A stretch of 64,000 nt of DNA from positions 16,192,797-16,256,796 of the forward strand of contig NC_063058.1 of the NCBI RefSeq assembly GCF_018812025.1, written 5' to 3'. The notes under the pieces are model-generated. The model worked only from the letters and a program-made list of their open reading frames with translations, ran no database searches and was not told where the DNA came from. The translations under genes and the position numbers were made by a program. The stretch's first letter is position 1, and the number at the start of each line of letters is the position of its first letter. Source of the stretch: Megalobrama amblycephala. Taxonomy: Eukaryota > Chordata > Actinopteri > Cypriniformes > Xenocyprididae. Below, piece by piece: positions 22,020 through 33,152 of the stretch.

Positions 22020-23883
22020 TTAAAGGGTTAGTTCACCCAAAAATGAAAATTCTGTCATTTATTACTCACCCTCATGTCGTTCCACACCCATAAGACCTTT
22101 GTTAATCTTTGGAACACAAATTAAAGATATTTTAGTTGAAATCTGATAGCTCCGTGAGGCCTTCATAGGGAGCAATGACATTTCCTCTCTCAAGATCCAT
22201 AAAGATACTAAAAACATATTTAAATCGGTTCATGCGAGTACAGTGGTTCAATATTAATATAAAATGACGAGAATATTTTTGGTGCGCCAAAAAAACAAAA
22301 TAATGACTTATTTAGTGATGGCCGATCACAGGCATATCTGTTGAGCGTGTGAACACAATGGCCAATCAGAGGTGTTTACTAATCCGCTCAACAGCGCTCA
22401 AAGTGTCACATTTTTAAAATTTCAGTACCGGCTTGGTATCCCGGTCAGTAGTTTTGACAACACTACATAGAAGTCAATGTTACCATCTGTTAGTTTTGAT
22501 TGTAGGAAAAAAATGTTTATTTTAAACCTTTTTGCGCTATTTTCAACTTCCGGGTTGAAATTCGTCTTTGTGTCAACGTCACAGGATGTAAAGTTTTCTT
22601 GTACTATAGTACGGTGATGACATGATAATTATTGAGTCTGCGTGTCCGTATCCTATGAGAACTGATTGCTGCTGAAACGGGGTTTCATGACCCTTTAAGA
22701 CCTCAATGTATCGTCAAGTGCCATGGGTATTAATTTTGTTTTGCCTGTATATATATATTTCTTTTTTACTCTCAAAGCGACGGTAACCGTTGACTTGCAT
22801 TATATAAATCACCAAGGACTATGGTTTCAGCTAAAAATCTTTACATTTCTACTGAAGAAAAAATGACACCTACATCTTGGATGGCATGCGGGTGAGTAAA
22901 TTAAAGGTGCCCAAGAATGCTTTTTCACAAGATGTAATATACGTCTAAGGTGTCCCCTGAATGTGTCTGTGAAGTTTCAGCTCAAAATACCCCATAGATT
23001 TTTTTAAATTAATTTTTTTAACTGCCTATTTTGGGGCATCATTAACTATGCACTGATTTTTTCAGCGCGCCGCCCCTTTAATTCGCGTGCTCCCTGCCAC
23101 ACGAGCTCTCGATTATATTACAGCACATTTACAAAGTTCACACAGCTAATATAACCCTCAAATGGATCTTTACAAGATGTTCGTCATGCATGCTGTATGC
23201 ATGCTTCGAATTATGTGAGTAAAGTATTTATTTTGATGTTTATATTTGATTCTCTATGAGTTTGATAGTGCTACGTGGCTAAAGCTAACATTACACACTG
23301 TTGGAGAGATTTATAAAGAATGAAGTTGTGTTTATGAATTATACAGACTGCAAGTGTTTAAAAATGAAAATAGCGACGGCTCTTGTCTCCGTGAATTCAG
23401 TAAGAAACGATGGTAACTTTAACCTCATTTAACAGTACATTAGCAACATGCTAACGAAACATTTAGATAGACAATTTACAATTATCACTAAAAATATCAT
23501 GCTATCATGGATCATGTCAGTTATTATTGCTCCATAAGCAATTGTCCTTGCTTACCTAGTCTGTTGATTCACCTGTGCAGATCCAGACGTTATTGGCTGC
23601 CCTTGTCTAATGCCTTTCATAATGTTGGGAACATGGGCTGGCATATGCAAATATTGTTACGTAACAGTCTGTGTTATGTTGACATCCGCGTGTTTTCCGG
23701 AAGTTTTTTAAACAAATGAGATTTATATAAGAAGGAGGAAACAATGGAGTTTGAAACTCACTGTATGTCTTTTCCATGTACTAAACTCTTGTTATTCAAC
23801 TATGCCAAGGTAAATTCAAATTTTGAATCTAGGGTACCTTTAACAGCAAATGTTCATTTTTTTTGGGTGAATTATCCCTTTAA
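22020..23883. mobile_element. Composite of TTAA-type elements
   Basis: Opens TTAAAGGGTTAGTTCACCCA (22020) and closes GGGTGAATTATCCCTTTAA (23883). At about 22327 the TTAAAGGGTTAG body breaks into CACAGGCATATCTGTTGAGC, which runs to a TTTCATGACCCTTTAAG junction near 22701. Then follows the end of another arm (TACATCTTGGATGGCATGCG). At 22901 this arm is interrupted at TTAA by a 943-bp element, and it resumes at 23844 with CAGCAAATGTTCATTTTTTT. The piece is thus at least two families joined, plus one clean insertion. Confidence 0.65.
22901..23843 (+). mobile_element. 943-bp AGGTGCC-type TTAA transposon
   Basis: TTAA 22901-22904 and 23840-23843; ends AAAGGTGCCCAAGAATG and, on the complement, AAAGGTACCCTAGATTC. 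Internal landmarks are GGTGTCCCCTGAATGTGTCT, GTTCGTCATGCATGCTG, TGTTGGAGAGATTTATAAAG and GAAGGAGGAAACAATGGAGT. Removing it rejoins the host arm at one TTAA, which is direct evidence of the insertion. No transposase. Confidence 0.9.
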
Positions 23884-25573
23884 ACCGACCAGATGAAGGC
23901 ATCTTGGACAACACATTGCGCAAACACTGAATCTGAAAGCACCTTGATCCCTCTCATACAGTACACATTTTCAATGTTCAAACACAGCCTAGATCTTGGC
24001 GAAAAGGCTATTTTGGTGGCGGAAATCAGCTTGGTGGTCATAAGCTCTACCTCTATAGCGCAGCAATCAGTGTGAGGCATAAAAGGGTTTTATTACGCCA
24101 CAGCTGGCAGCTGGTTCTCACCCTCTTCATCAGCTGTGTATTACAGCACGCCAGGCCACTCAATATGCAATTATGCAGAAATAGCATTCTTTACCTAACC
24201 AGTTTTGGCTAAGATATAAAAATATCCAACAGAATGAACGCTTATGCAAACAAAGTGTTCAAAGTATTCAAGTTGAAGTTTAGAAACAGACATTTTAAAC
24301 TCTTTGAAATAATCAGGTTTTGATCTCTTACCTGAGGCAAATAGAAGCACGGAGTAGTTCGTGTTCGCTTGCATAAAATGGGACTGCACTGCGGTTGGGT
24401 AACATGTCATTTTGTTTAATTTATCTGCCAGTCAAAGCTCTCCCCTGTGTAGAAATATCAAATTCAATTCAGTGGTGGCCATAGTAAGGGTCAGCTTCAC
24501 TAAGTCCATTCGCTCTACGTCAGCATTTTAAGGCTGTCGGTTTTCATCTGCTGTAATGTCAAGTAGTTTCTTTAGTGCTTAGATGTTTCCTGTAGCAATT
24601 TATTTAATGTGTTTCTTTTCTTGCTCACGCAAAATGAAAGGGTTTCAGTCTACCTTTAAGATTGATGTGTAATCATGAATGTTTAATAAAGAGCGCTCTT
24701 GCACAATGCAAACTAATATCAAAGGAAGCTAACCATAAAATGGTTCATTATACAATGGCCTATATGCCTATTACGTATTCTGTCACGGTAACGAACGTGC
24801 ATGTGTAACAAATGCATAAAATATTCAAAGTTTTCAGGTCTGAGTTTAATTGAATACATAACTCATGGTGATACTGTCTGTCTGTGTCTGAAGAAACTGC
24901 AAAAGGACGGAAATAAAAATGGTCACGTTTGTCACTTTGGAGCAAGTAATTGAGCCAAAAGCGTAGTGTGTCAAAAACTGTTCAAATTAACAATTTTTCA
25001 AGCGTTGACGACACCTGAAATTTCATGTTTTCAGAAATGACTATCTACGAGCATGGCCTTGAAATATCATTATTAATATGAATGTATGGATGAACAGATA
25101 ATGGCCTTACAGACTTTTTTTTTAGAACTGCTGAGAATTCTTCTGGCATTCAGCATATTTAATTAGCAGTTCTCTGAAATATGAGTGACCCTGGCATTGA
25201 AGGTAAAACAACAGGATTTGTAGCACATGATAACTAGCCTATCCTTTTGCGTTTCCGTCTTCCATCCTTCTGTTCCCGTCTTGTGTTTATGCAAGAGGAG
25301 TGGAGTGCTTGCTTTTTGTGTTATTGTCAAATAAATCTAACTGTCTCTTGGGCTCTCTGCCATGTAGTGTGAATCACTTTAGTTCAGGTGCAGAGGCTTC
25401 AGACAATTTAATCTCACACAATCTCATCAGATAGATATATTCCAGTGGGAACGGACATATGCTTGCACGCATGCGTGTACATACACTGTTTGTGTGTGTA
25501 TCCTACAAATTACCAGCCACTCAAGGCTTCATGTGAGACATTAGATTCAAGTAAGACCACAGATTATTAATGA
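23884..25573. other. Unique DNA
   Basis: No repeat family was recognised over about 1.7 kb. Overlapping frames at 23880-24080 on both strands are not coding-like. No gene or RNA is supported. Confidence 0.45.
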
Positions 25574-25705
25574 TATACACTGATCAGGCATAATATTATG
25601 ACCACTGACAGGTGAAGTTTATAACACTCTTCATCACGGCACCTGTTAGTGGGTTGGATATAATTGGCAGCAAGTGAACATTTTGTCCTCAAAGTTGATG
25701 TGTTA

Positions 25706-26016
25706 AGGCAGGGACACACCAAGCTGACAGCGACGAAAGCAGACTGCGGAGTTGACCCACGTCGGCAGTGTCTGGGTCCAAGTTGCCCTGACACACCAAA
25801 CCAACTCTCGACAGCCGTTGGCCAAGTAGCACATCCGTTCTGCGCCTGCATAAGATGAAATGCCTTTCCGTACCAGCAGGTGGCAGTAGCTGAACAGCCA
25901 ATCAGAATGATCAGATTGACCGACGAGCTCCGACGCCGATTCATGTCGACATGTCAATCGGCCGAAAAAAGCCGAAGAGGACCAACTTCAGCCGTCGGCT
26001 TGGTGTGTTCTTGCCT
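25706..26016. mobile_element. 311-bp MITE with TTA target duplication (PIF/Harbinger-like)
   Basis: Inserted in the Tc1 relic with TTA on both sides (25703-25705, 26017-26019). Inverted ends are AGGCAGGGACACACCAAGC and AGGCAAGAACACACCAAGCC. Removing it restores Tc1 sequence (GATGTG-TTA-GAAGCAGG). A 3-bp TTA/TWA duplication is typical of PIF/Harbinger. The frames across it on both strands arise from its GC-rich repeats and are not genes. Confidence 0.85.
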
Positions 26017-26643
26017 TTAGAAGCAGGAAAAATGGGCAAGTGTAAGGATTTGAGCAAGATTGACAAAGGGCCAAATTGTGATGGCTAGACGACTGGGTCA
26101 GAGCATCTCCAAAACTGCAGCTCTTGTGGGGATCCAACAGACGAGCTACTGTAGCTCAAATTGCTCAAGAAGTTAATGCTGGTTCTGATAGAAAGGTGTC
26201 AGAATACACAGTGCATCAATGCATAGCTGCAGGGTGCCCATGCTGACCCCTGTCCAGTGCCAACAGTGGGCACGTGAGCATCAAAACTGGACCACGGAGC
26301 AATGGAAGAAGGTGGTCTGGTCTGATGAATCACGTTTTTCTTTTACATCACGTGGATGACCGGGTGCATGTGCGTCGCTTACCTGGGGAACACATGGCAC
26401 CAGGATGCACTATGGGAAGAAGGCAAGTCGGCGAAGGCAGTGTGATGCTTTGGGCAATGTTCTGCTGGGAAACCTTGGGTCCTGCCATCCATGTGGATGT
26501 TACTTTGACACGTACCACCTACCTAAGCATTGTTGCTGACCATATACACCCTTTCATGGAAACTGTATTCCTTCACTCTAAAAACTGCTGGGTTAAATAT
26601 GGACAAACCCAGGGATTGGGTTGTTTTCACCCAGCCATTTTTT

Positions 26644-27422
26644 CAACCTGGTCTCATGACAAAAACGTACCTGTGGGCACGTTTTTGCAAGTCGCGAAAT
26701 ACCAATGAGTACATATCGCTGCAGTTTCGCTCTGAAATGTCCACTGAGCAGCGCTAAAAGCGGTGCAGAGCAGATAATAGGGTGAATGTGGTACGTTTTT
26801 ATGACGTTGCTTTTTAGACGAATCGCCGCAGTTCTCAATTTGACATTTGCGCTCCGTTTCGTTTTAAAATAACGTCCCACCGATGCTACGCCTAAACCTA
26901 CCCGATAGCGTTAACAAAAGCAAACATCACATAAGAAGCGTCCGCGATCGTACCGTTTTACAGCTCGTTTAGATCTCTCTTTTTTTTGCCGTCAGTCGCC
27001 TTTCACGGGATTCGTACCCAGGCAGGGGGGAATCGACTCCTCGTCGTAAGTCCAACTCCGTATCGGCTGAGCTACCGAACAAGCTTGGTCATGGCCAAAA
27101 AAAGCGAAACGTATAAAGCCGGTTAAGCGATGCAAAGTCCAAAGTACGTTAGTTTACAAATCGGGCACTCCGGTAAGAAGTGTTTTGAAGTCGTAACATC
27201 ATATTGCGCAAGGAGACGCGAAAACGAGTCTTTATTCATCCATAATCCGACCCTGGCCATCATCGAAACCGTGTGGAAACGAGCAAAAGTGCCTATTGAT
27301 GTTTTACCGGCCTCTAGCGTTCGTTTCTGTTGGAAACTGCAGCGAGACATACGCGCCCATACGTAATTTTGTGTCTCGCGAAAACGTGCCCACGGGTACG
27401 TCTCTACTATGAGAACAGGTTG
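26644..27422 (-). mobile_element. tRNA-module-bearing transposon with 8-bp TSD, copy 1
   Basis: Inverted ends are CAACCTGGTCTCATGAC and CAACCTGTTCTCATAGT; the subterminal match continues (ACGTACC.GTGGGCACGTTTT). CATTTTTT flanks both sides (26636-26643 and 27423-27430), an 8-bp target duplication as in hAT elements. On the minus strand the body carries a tRNA-like module at about 27000-27082. The second copy (47003-47804) is in the opposite orientation with the module at the same relative place. No transposase. Confidence 0.85.
27000..27082 (-). repeat. tRNA-like (pol III promoter-like) module
   Basis: On the minus strand: GGTAGCTCAGCCGATACGGA resembles an A box and D arm, and GGGTACGAATCC resembles a B box and T arm (27007-27018). 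A second B-box-like GTCGATTCC precedes it, apparently a partial duplication. I could not fold a clean anticodon stem, so this is not called a functional tRNA. Confidence 0.65.
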
Positions 27423-27484
27423 CATTTTTTTCAACCAATTTTGGATTTATTTTTTTAGCCAGCAAAATAGTAATATAGTAAAAG

Positions 27485-27601
27485 GCATGTTTTTGCTCAC
27501 CCCCAAATAGGGGCAAATTTGTGGGGTATTATAAGCTGAAACTTGACCAGACCAGTGACTTTATAATACATATGAAAGAGGGCATAATAGGTGCCCTTTA
27601 A
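27485..27601. mobile_element. End fragment of a TTAA transposon
   Basis: TTTTTGCTCACCCCCAAATAG to AGGTGCCCTTTAA matches the right part of the element at 148-1474 (TTTTTGCTCACACCCAAATAG and onward). Only the end with its TTAA (27598-27601) remains. Confidence 0.7.
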
Positions 27602-28024
27602 CCCAACCTGCTGGGTTTGTCCATATTTAACCCAACTTAGGTTGTTTTTAACTCAGCATTTTTTAGAGTGTTGGTGGCTGTGGCCTCTTTCAGCAGGATT
27701 ATGCGTCCTGCCACAAAGCAAAAATGGTTCAGGAATAGTTTGAGGAGCTCAATGACGAGTTTGAGGTGTTGACTTGGCCTCCAAATTCCCCAGAACTCAA
27801 TCCAGTCGAGCATCTGGTGGATGTGCTGAACAAACAAGTCAGATCCATAGAGGCCCCACCTTGCAACTTACAGGACTTAAAGGATCTGCTGCTAACATCT
27901 TGTTGCCAGATACCACAGCACACCTTCAGGGGTCCATGCCTCGATGGGTCAGGGCTGTTTTGGCAGCAAAAGGGGGAACAACACAATATTAGGAAGGTGG
28001 TCATAATGTTATGCCTGATCTGTG

Positions 28025-29462
28025 TGTCTCTTTTGGGGGAGTTGTGTTTTTCTTGCAAAAATAAATAAATGTACAGAACATTAAATTAGAGTTAAATGTA
28101 GAAGTACATTGCAATCCACAAAACCACATGATGCAGTTGATAGCTTCTCTCGGGCTTGCTGCCATAAAGAAAAGTGTTGGATTGATTTGTCAGCAGGAAC
28201 AGCGGAGGCAGAGGTTCAGTTTTCAGCGAAATACAGGGGAGACTGACTTTAAAAGGAGCTTTGGTTCATCCCAGCCGAACCAAGTCTAGTAATTAGAGGC
28301 CAGAAAAACACAGAGGACCGATGTACGAGCAATGAAAATGTACAACTATTAAGCTATCGAGCTGTTTATTTGCATCGCATCAGGCAAGAATGGTCTCGCA
28401 GACTCGCACACATTGATGTTAACAAAGAAATGAAAAAGGAGAATTTTGAATGGATTTAGTTCCAAATGAGAATTTCAATGCTGCGCAGCGTGTGGAAAAA
28501 AGTGGCATGCTTGCTGCAGCCAAACAGTTCTTTCCCTGCACCGAGGATTGTAATGATTTATCTTGAATGAAGCAAAGTGTGAAAGAGGTTCAAGTGCCCT
28601 TATCGGTGGTTGGAGATGGTTGTTTACCGTCTGCACTACATGGTGTGCAATCAAGGGTAGCTTGTAGCAGTCACTGTAATAATACTCTGCTCTTGATCAT
28701 ATTCTCCAAGATGAAGGGTTTTATGCAAGATTGCAAACAAATCCCTATTGGATCCTCATAATTCAACTCTAATGCAGTCTCGCCCGGGTGAGTTAACTTG
28801 TATGAAAAGTGGATGTTATTTGCTATCACCGCAGGTCTGACAGAATAATTGGGATGCCGCTGGTGTATAAAATGGAAGGTAATTCCCTCGAACCCCCTCC
28901 ATATGAGTTTGTGCAGCATCACATCAATTTTATTACGAGTCCTAGTGTGGCTCGACAATATTAGCCATTTAACCTTTCCGGTTGCTAATAGGAGATATCA
29001 GGGGAGGGGGAGTGTAATCCAATAACAGGCTGTGAAATGTGTATTTTTGGCCATTTAAATGCAAATGGAGTGGTGCTGGAGGCTGTGAGGGGTTGATGGC
29101 TGAGGGCAGCGGTGCATGGTCTGCATGAGACAGGGCTACATGCAATGAGATCAGATGGCCCAGGTATCACATAAGGGTTGGGGGGTTGAGTTAGCGTTGG
29201 TGGAAGGGGAATGGTGGTGACTGTAATGAGCGAAAATAAACATTTCCTGTCCGTTGGAGATGCGATCTAAGGATGATAAATGGAGCGGCCGCAGGTGAGG
29301 ATGATAAATCGCTTGGCTGGGCTGATTGGGACGTGGCTGGTGGGAAAGAAGAGAGGGGAGGGGGGCCCTGCTGGATATTAGCCGTACTTCATGCTGTGGG
29401 GTTGTATAGGGATGAGCGATATACCGCATTTTCTTTTCAGTGCAAATGATTAGAGTACTGAA
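28025..29462. other. Unique DNA, candidate regulatory stretch
   Basis: Non-repetitive, with several higher-complexity blocks (28490-28760, 29020-29110 with CCATTTAAATGCAAATGGAG, 29260-29400). ATGCAAAT is an octamer word, but single motifs occur by chance. No coding frame is convincing. Confidence 0.35.
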
Positions 29463-29530
29463 GGAATAGTTCACCCAAAAATTTAAATTCTGTCATCATT
29501 TACTCATCTTCATGTTGTTAGCTTATGATT
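29463..29530. mobile_element. Fragment of the TTAAAGGGATAGTTCACCC family
   Basis: GGAATAGTTCACCCAAAAAT, TTCTGTCATCATTTACTCAT and CTTCATGTTG correspond to one arm of that family. There is no second arm. Similar scraps lie at 49866-49935 and 58738-58990. Confidence 0.6.
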
Positions 29531-29595
29531 GGATAATTAATTTTATTATTTCAGCACAGATGATGAATGTCATTCATAAAGATGGTCAACTTTTT

Positions 29596-31440
29596 GTTCC
29601 TGTATGAAGCAGCATTTTTGAGCCAATCGATTGAATGAAAGATTCAGTGACTCACCAATAAAGACTATCACTGTTTTGTTCCTGACTGAATGAGTGTTTT
29701 TAGTGAAACAGTTGAGTGAATGATTATGTGACTCATTCAAAAAGACAGTTACCTGTATTGTTTCTGAATCAGTGTTTTTGAACAAATTGTTTGAATGAAA
29801 GATTCAGTGAATCTAAGAAGACTGTCTCTTGTTTTGTTGCTGAATGAATCAGCATTTTTGAGCCAATCGACTGAATTAAAGGTGCCGTAGAATGTCTTTT
29901 TAAAAGATGTAATATAAGTCTAAGGTGTCCCTGAATGTGTCTGTGAAGTTTCAGCTCAAAACACCCCATAGATTTTTTTTTTTATAAATTTTTTTAACTG
30001 CCTATTTTGGGGCATCATTAAATATGAGCCGATTCAGGCTGCAGCCCCTTTAAATACTCACGCTCCCCGCCCACGGAGCTCGCGCTTGCCTTTAACAGCA
30101 TAAACAAAGTTCACACAGCTAATATAACCCTCAAAATGGATCTTTACAAAGTGTTCGTCATGCATGCTGCATGCATACATCAGATTATGTGAGTATTGTA
30201 TTTATTTGGATGTTTACATTTGATTCTGAATGAGTTTGAGGCTCTGCTCCATGGCTAACAGCTAATGCTACACTGTTGGAGAGATTTATAAAGAATGAAG
30301 TTGTGTTTATGAATTATACAGACTGCAAGTGTTTAAAAATGAAAATGGTGACGGCTCTTGTCTCCGTGAATACAGTAATAAACAATGGTAACTTTAACCT
30401 CATTTAACAGTACATTAGCAACATGCTAACGAAACATTTAGAAAGACAATTTATAAATATCACTAAAAATATCATGTAATCATGGATCATGTCAGTTATT
30501 ATTGCTCCATCTGCCATTTTTCGCTGTTGTTCTTGCTTGCTTACCTAGTCTGATGATTCAGCTGTGCACATCCAGACGTCCTGCCCTTGTCTAATGGCTT
30601 GATCATGGGCTGGCATATGCAAATATTGGGGGCGTACACCCTGACTGTTACGTAAAGTTATGTTGAGATTCGCCTGTTCGTCTGAGGTCTTTTAAACAAA
30701 TGAGATTTATATAAGAAGGAGGAAGCAATGGTGTTTGAGACTCACTGTATGTCATTTCCATGTACTGAGCTCTTGTTATTTAACTATGCCAAGATAAATT
30801 CAATTTTTAATTCTAGGGCACCTTTAAAGATTCAGTGACTCACCAATAAAGACTGTCACTGTTTTATTCCTGACTGAATGAGTGTTTTTAATGAAACAGT
30901 TGAGTGAATGATTATGTGACTCATACAAAAAGACTGTTTTGTTTCTGAATCAATCAGTTTTTGAACAAATCATTTGAATGAAAGATTCAGGGACTCCATG
31001 AAGACTGTCACTTGTTTTGTTGCTGAATGAATCAGTATTTTTTAGCCAATCGATTGAATTAAAGATTCAGTGACTCACCAATAAAGACTGTCACTGTTTT
31101 GTTCCTGACTGAATGAGTGTTTTTAGTGAAACAGTTGAGTGAATGATTACGGGATTCATTCAAAAAGACAGTTACCTCTTGGTTTCTGAATCAGTGTTTT
31201 TGAACAAATCGTTTGAACAAAAGATTCAGTGACTCCATGAAGACTGTCATTTTTTAGTTCTTGAATGAATTAGTATTTTCGAACTTTCGCTTGTTTTGTT
31301 CCTGAATGAATCAGTATTTTTGCACAAATCAGTTGAATGATTCAATGACTCATTTATAAAGACAGTTAAGCCTACATATTTCAAAATGTTTCTTTGGTAT
31401 TTTTTACGGATCAGTTGAATCAGTGATTCCTTGAGTCACT
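29596..31440. repeat. Higher-order minisatellite
   Basis: Three subunit types alternate: type A GTTCCTGACTGAATGAGTG (29678, 30866, 31101), type B GTTTCTGAATCAG (29760, 30941, 31182) and type C GTTGCTGAATGAATCAG (29836, 31019). Subunits are 75-82 bp, so the higher-order period is about 237 bp. The first unit (29596) and the end (31257-31440) are variant or shortened. A 952-bp transposon splits one type C subunit. Confidence 0.9.
29876..30827 (+). mobile_element. 952-bp AGGTGCC-type TTAA transposon
   Basis: TTAA at 29876-29879 and 30824-30827; ends AAAGGTGCCGTAGAATG and AAAGGTGCCCTAGAATT. Collinear with 22901-23843 over its whole length. The host minisatellite is continuous across the site (GACTGAATTAA then AGATTCAGTGACTC), so the insertion postdates the array. 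Confidence 0.92.
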
Positions 31441-31922
31441 ACATTCTGGTGTAACGATGTAACATGCAGAAAGAGTCAATGTAAAATCCCCATCACTAAT
31501 AGACAGACTGACAGTCTGTCTGGAACGCATAAACAGTGATAAAACAGTGAAAAGTTCAAGTGCCTCTCATCCAATCAGATTTGAGAACCAAGCCAAACAA
31601 TAATATCAGAAGTAACGATATTTATGAACTAGATTAGGATTTTGTCAGCCATTTAGTTTATATAAATCAAATTGGACTGTTTTGTTTAATGTTTGCCTAG
31701 TTCTGTCATTTTTTAATTGGAAAACATGGCAAATATTAGGCTCAGACTGTTGTGATTGGCTCTCGAAAATCCAACAGCTGTCTGTTGACCTGTCATAACC
31801 TTTAACTGGGATGTACTCTGCTCCAACTTTTGTAAAAACTGGTGAGGATAAATCCCAGATGAGTCTTTAATCTTTAAATCTGATGTGGAATCGGATGAAA
31901 TAAGCAGCTCTGGCATTGCCAT

Positions 31923-31973
<51 letters not shown>

Positions 31974-32714
31974 AATTTAGAGGTACATTTTCAGGCTGAT
32001 AGAGAAGGGGTCTGCTCTAATCCCACCCTTACATCTAACTTCCGTTCTCTGATCGATACATGTTTATTTCTCCCCACATCCTATCGATTCCTCAGGATAA
32101 GGAACCAAATAAAATAAACAAAACCGGAGACATTTAAACCAGACTAAAAATGATGCTTGTTTAGGCAGATAAGCCAGAAAGTGAAGATGGTGTTTTTTTT
32201 ATTAATCAGTGAGTAATATTCTCACAGGATGATGCCGGGTTTTCTAGGGTGTATAAAGAAAGCTGGTAACATCCAGCAAATTTATGATTCAGATTTCAGT
32301 TCATTTCTGGTCAGGCTTGCACAACGTGCGCTATGAGCATGTTGCATGAGGCATCAATAATTCATCAGATCACTGAAAGATTCATTTTCAGAATGTTTAT
32401 AGCAAGCAGCACTATTACTATTGCTCTTACTTAGGGGTAAGGGTTGGCTTGTTTAGGGACCTGAATATTTTGGACTTGGGTTTGGGCACTTTTTACTTGG
32501 ACTTGGGCCATTAAGCAACCACCAGTAATAAGTCAGAATAGGTCAGAAACTAATCTGCCAAAAATACCCCAGATCTAAAATGTTGGGACATAGTGATTTT
32601 TTTAATATCTAACTTTTTTGTTGTTTTATTCAAGGCCTATTTGGTGTTGCTGACTGAATAAATTGAACTTGAAGCAAACGCTCCCCAAAGCTCCAAATCT
32701 TGTGAATTATTTAC
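31441..32714. other. Unique DNA with a microsatellite
   Basis: Non-repetitive except for the (GT)n at 31925-31972. No gene is supported; frames over the microsatellite are artefacts. Confidence 0.45.
31925..31972. repeat. (GT)24 microsatellite
   Basis: Uninterrupted GT dinucleotide repeat of about 48 bp. Confidence 0.97.
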
Positions 32715-33152
32715 AACTGTATTGCTATTTGACTAAAGCTTTTTTGATGTTGATTTGTTTTTGTGGATAACAACCATTATTGTTCACAGTTTATTTCAAT
32801 TTATTGATCCAATGCATATGTTTTACATAAATTGGCAGCGTACTTTTTTTTTTGTTAAAAATACTCCCATGAAGATAAAATAGCATTTTTTGAAAATCAG
32901 TTTGAAAAGGTTGATTTTTGAAACTCTTAGCAACGCCTTAGCAACCACCCAAAACACCCTACCATCTGCACAGAAATGTGTTGCTAAGCAGGTAGTTGGA
33001 GCCTTTCGGGTGGTTGCTAACCATATAGCACCTTAGCAACCACATAGCAACACCTTGACCACGAGTAGCCTTTTCTATTACCCTTTGAATTGCGAAAATT
33101 GAAATTGCGAATTGGAAATATGCCCAATGGAAATGTCAATTTCGCAAAAACT
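32715..33152 (+). repeat. Direct duplication, copy 1
   Basis: Collinear with 34408-34847, with about a dozen differences by eye over 438 bp, and one 2-bp length change near 33071-33080. Contains AGCAACCACC/AGCAACCACATAGCAAC short repeats at 32940-33055 and the left end of the element at 33062-33640. Confidence 0.92.

Larger units (their letters stand above)
26574..27670. mobile_element. CACTCTAAAAA-ended DNA transposon with nested inserts
   Basis: Inverted ends are CACTCTAAAAACTGCTGGGT and CACTCTAAAAAATGCTGAGT. The arms share GGGTTAAATATGGACAAACC. It interrupts the Tc1 gene between codons for residues METVF and GGCGLF; TT stands on both flanks. Inside are an 8-bp-TSD element (26644-27422) and a fragment of another TTAA family (27485-27601). 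A relative with the same end is 34950-35776. Confidence 0.8.
26032..27992 (+). pseudogene. Tc1/mariner (DD36E-type) transposase pseudogene
   Basis: The enzyme family cuts and rejoins element ends at TA in the nucleus through a D-D-E triad. The relic starts at an ATG at 26032 (residues MGKCKDL). A frameshift follows at about 26065 and a large part of the paired DNA-binding region is missing after 26130. The first catalytic Asp is at 26324-26326 in WSDESRF. A run of five T just after it causes a second frameshift; the sequence then reads RRLPGEHMAPGCTMGRR and GSVMLWAMFCW. An inserted element occupies 26574-27670. The second Asp is at 27697 in FQQD, a TAG stop at 27736, and the Glu at 27808 in NPVEH. 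The Asp-Glu gap is 36 residues, as in the DD36E (Incomer) group rather than DD34E Tc1. It cannot make active enzyme. Confidence 0.88.
25574..28024 (+). mobile_element. Tc1/mariner transposon relic interrupted by nested elements
   Basis: The left terminus TACACTGATCAGGCATAATA is mirrored at the right by CACAGATCAGGCATAACATT on the complement (ending about 28024). The TA target base pair is kept on the left and lost on the right. Tc1 sequence covers 25574-25705, 26017-26573 and 27671-28024. The gaps are later insertions. The internal gene is dead. Confidence 0.9.

Noticed and set aside
23880..24080. Overlapping frames on both strands as an exon
   Set aside because: Neither has domain or codon signal; both lie just after a transposon end.
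26274..26708. 144-codon frame as a gene
   Set aside because: Only a piece of it is transposase sequence after a frameshift. Its start lies in the wrong frame and its end is in an inserted element.
27000..27082. Functional tRNA gene
   Set aside because: A and B boxes are visible but I could not form an acceptor and anticodon stem; it sits within a transposon.
29596..31440. CRISPR array
   Set aside because: The repeats are head-to-tail without unique spacers and the genome is eukaryotic.
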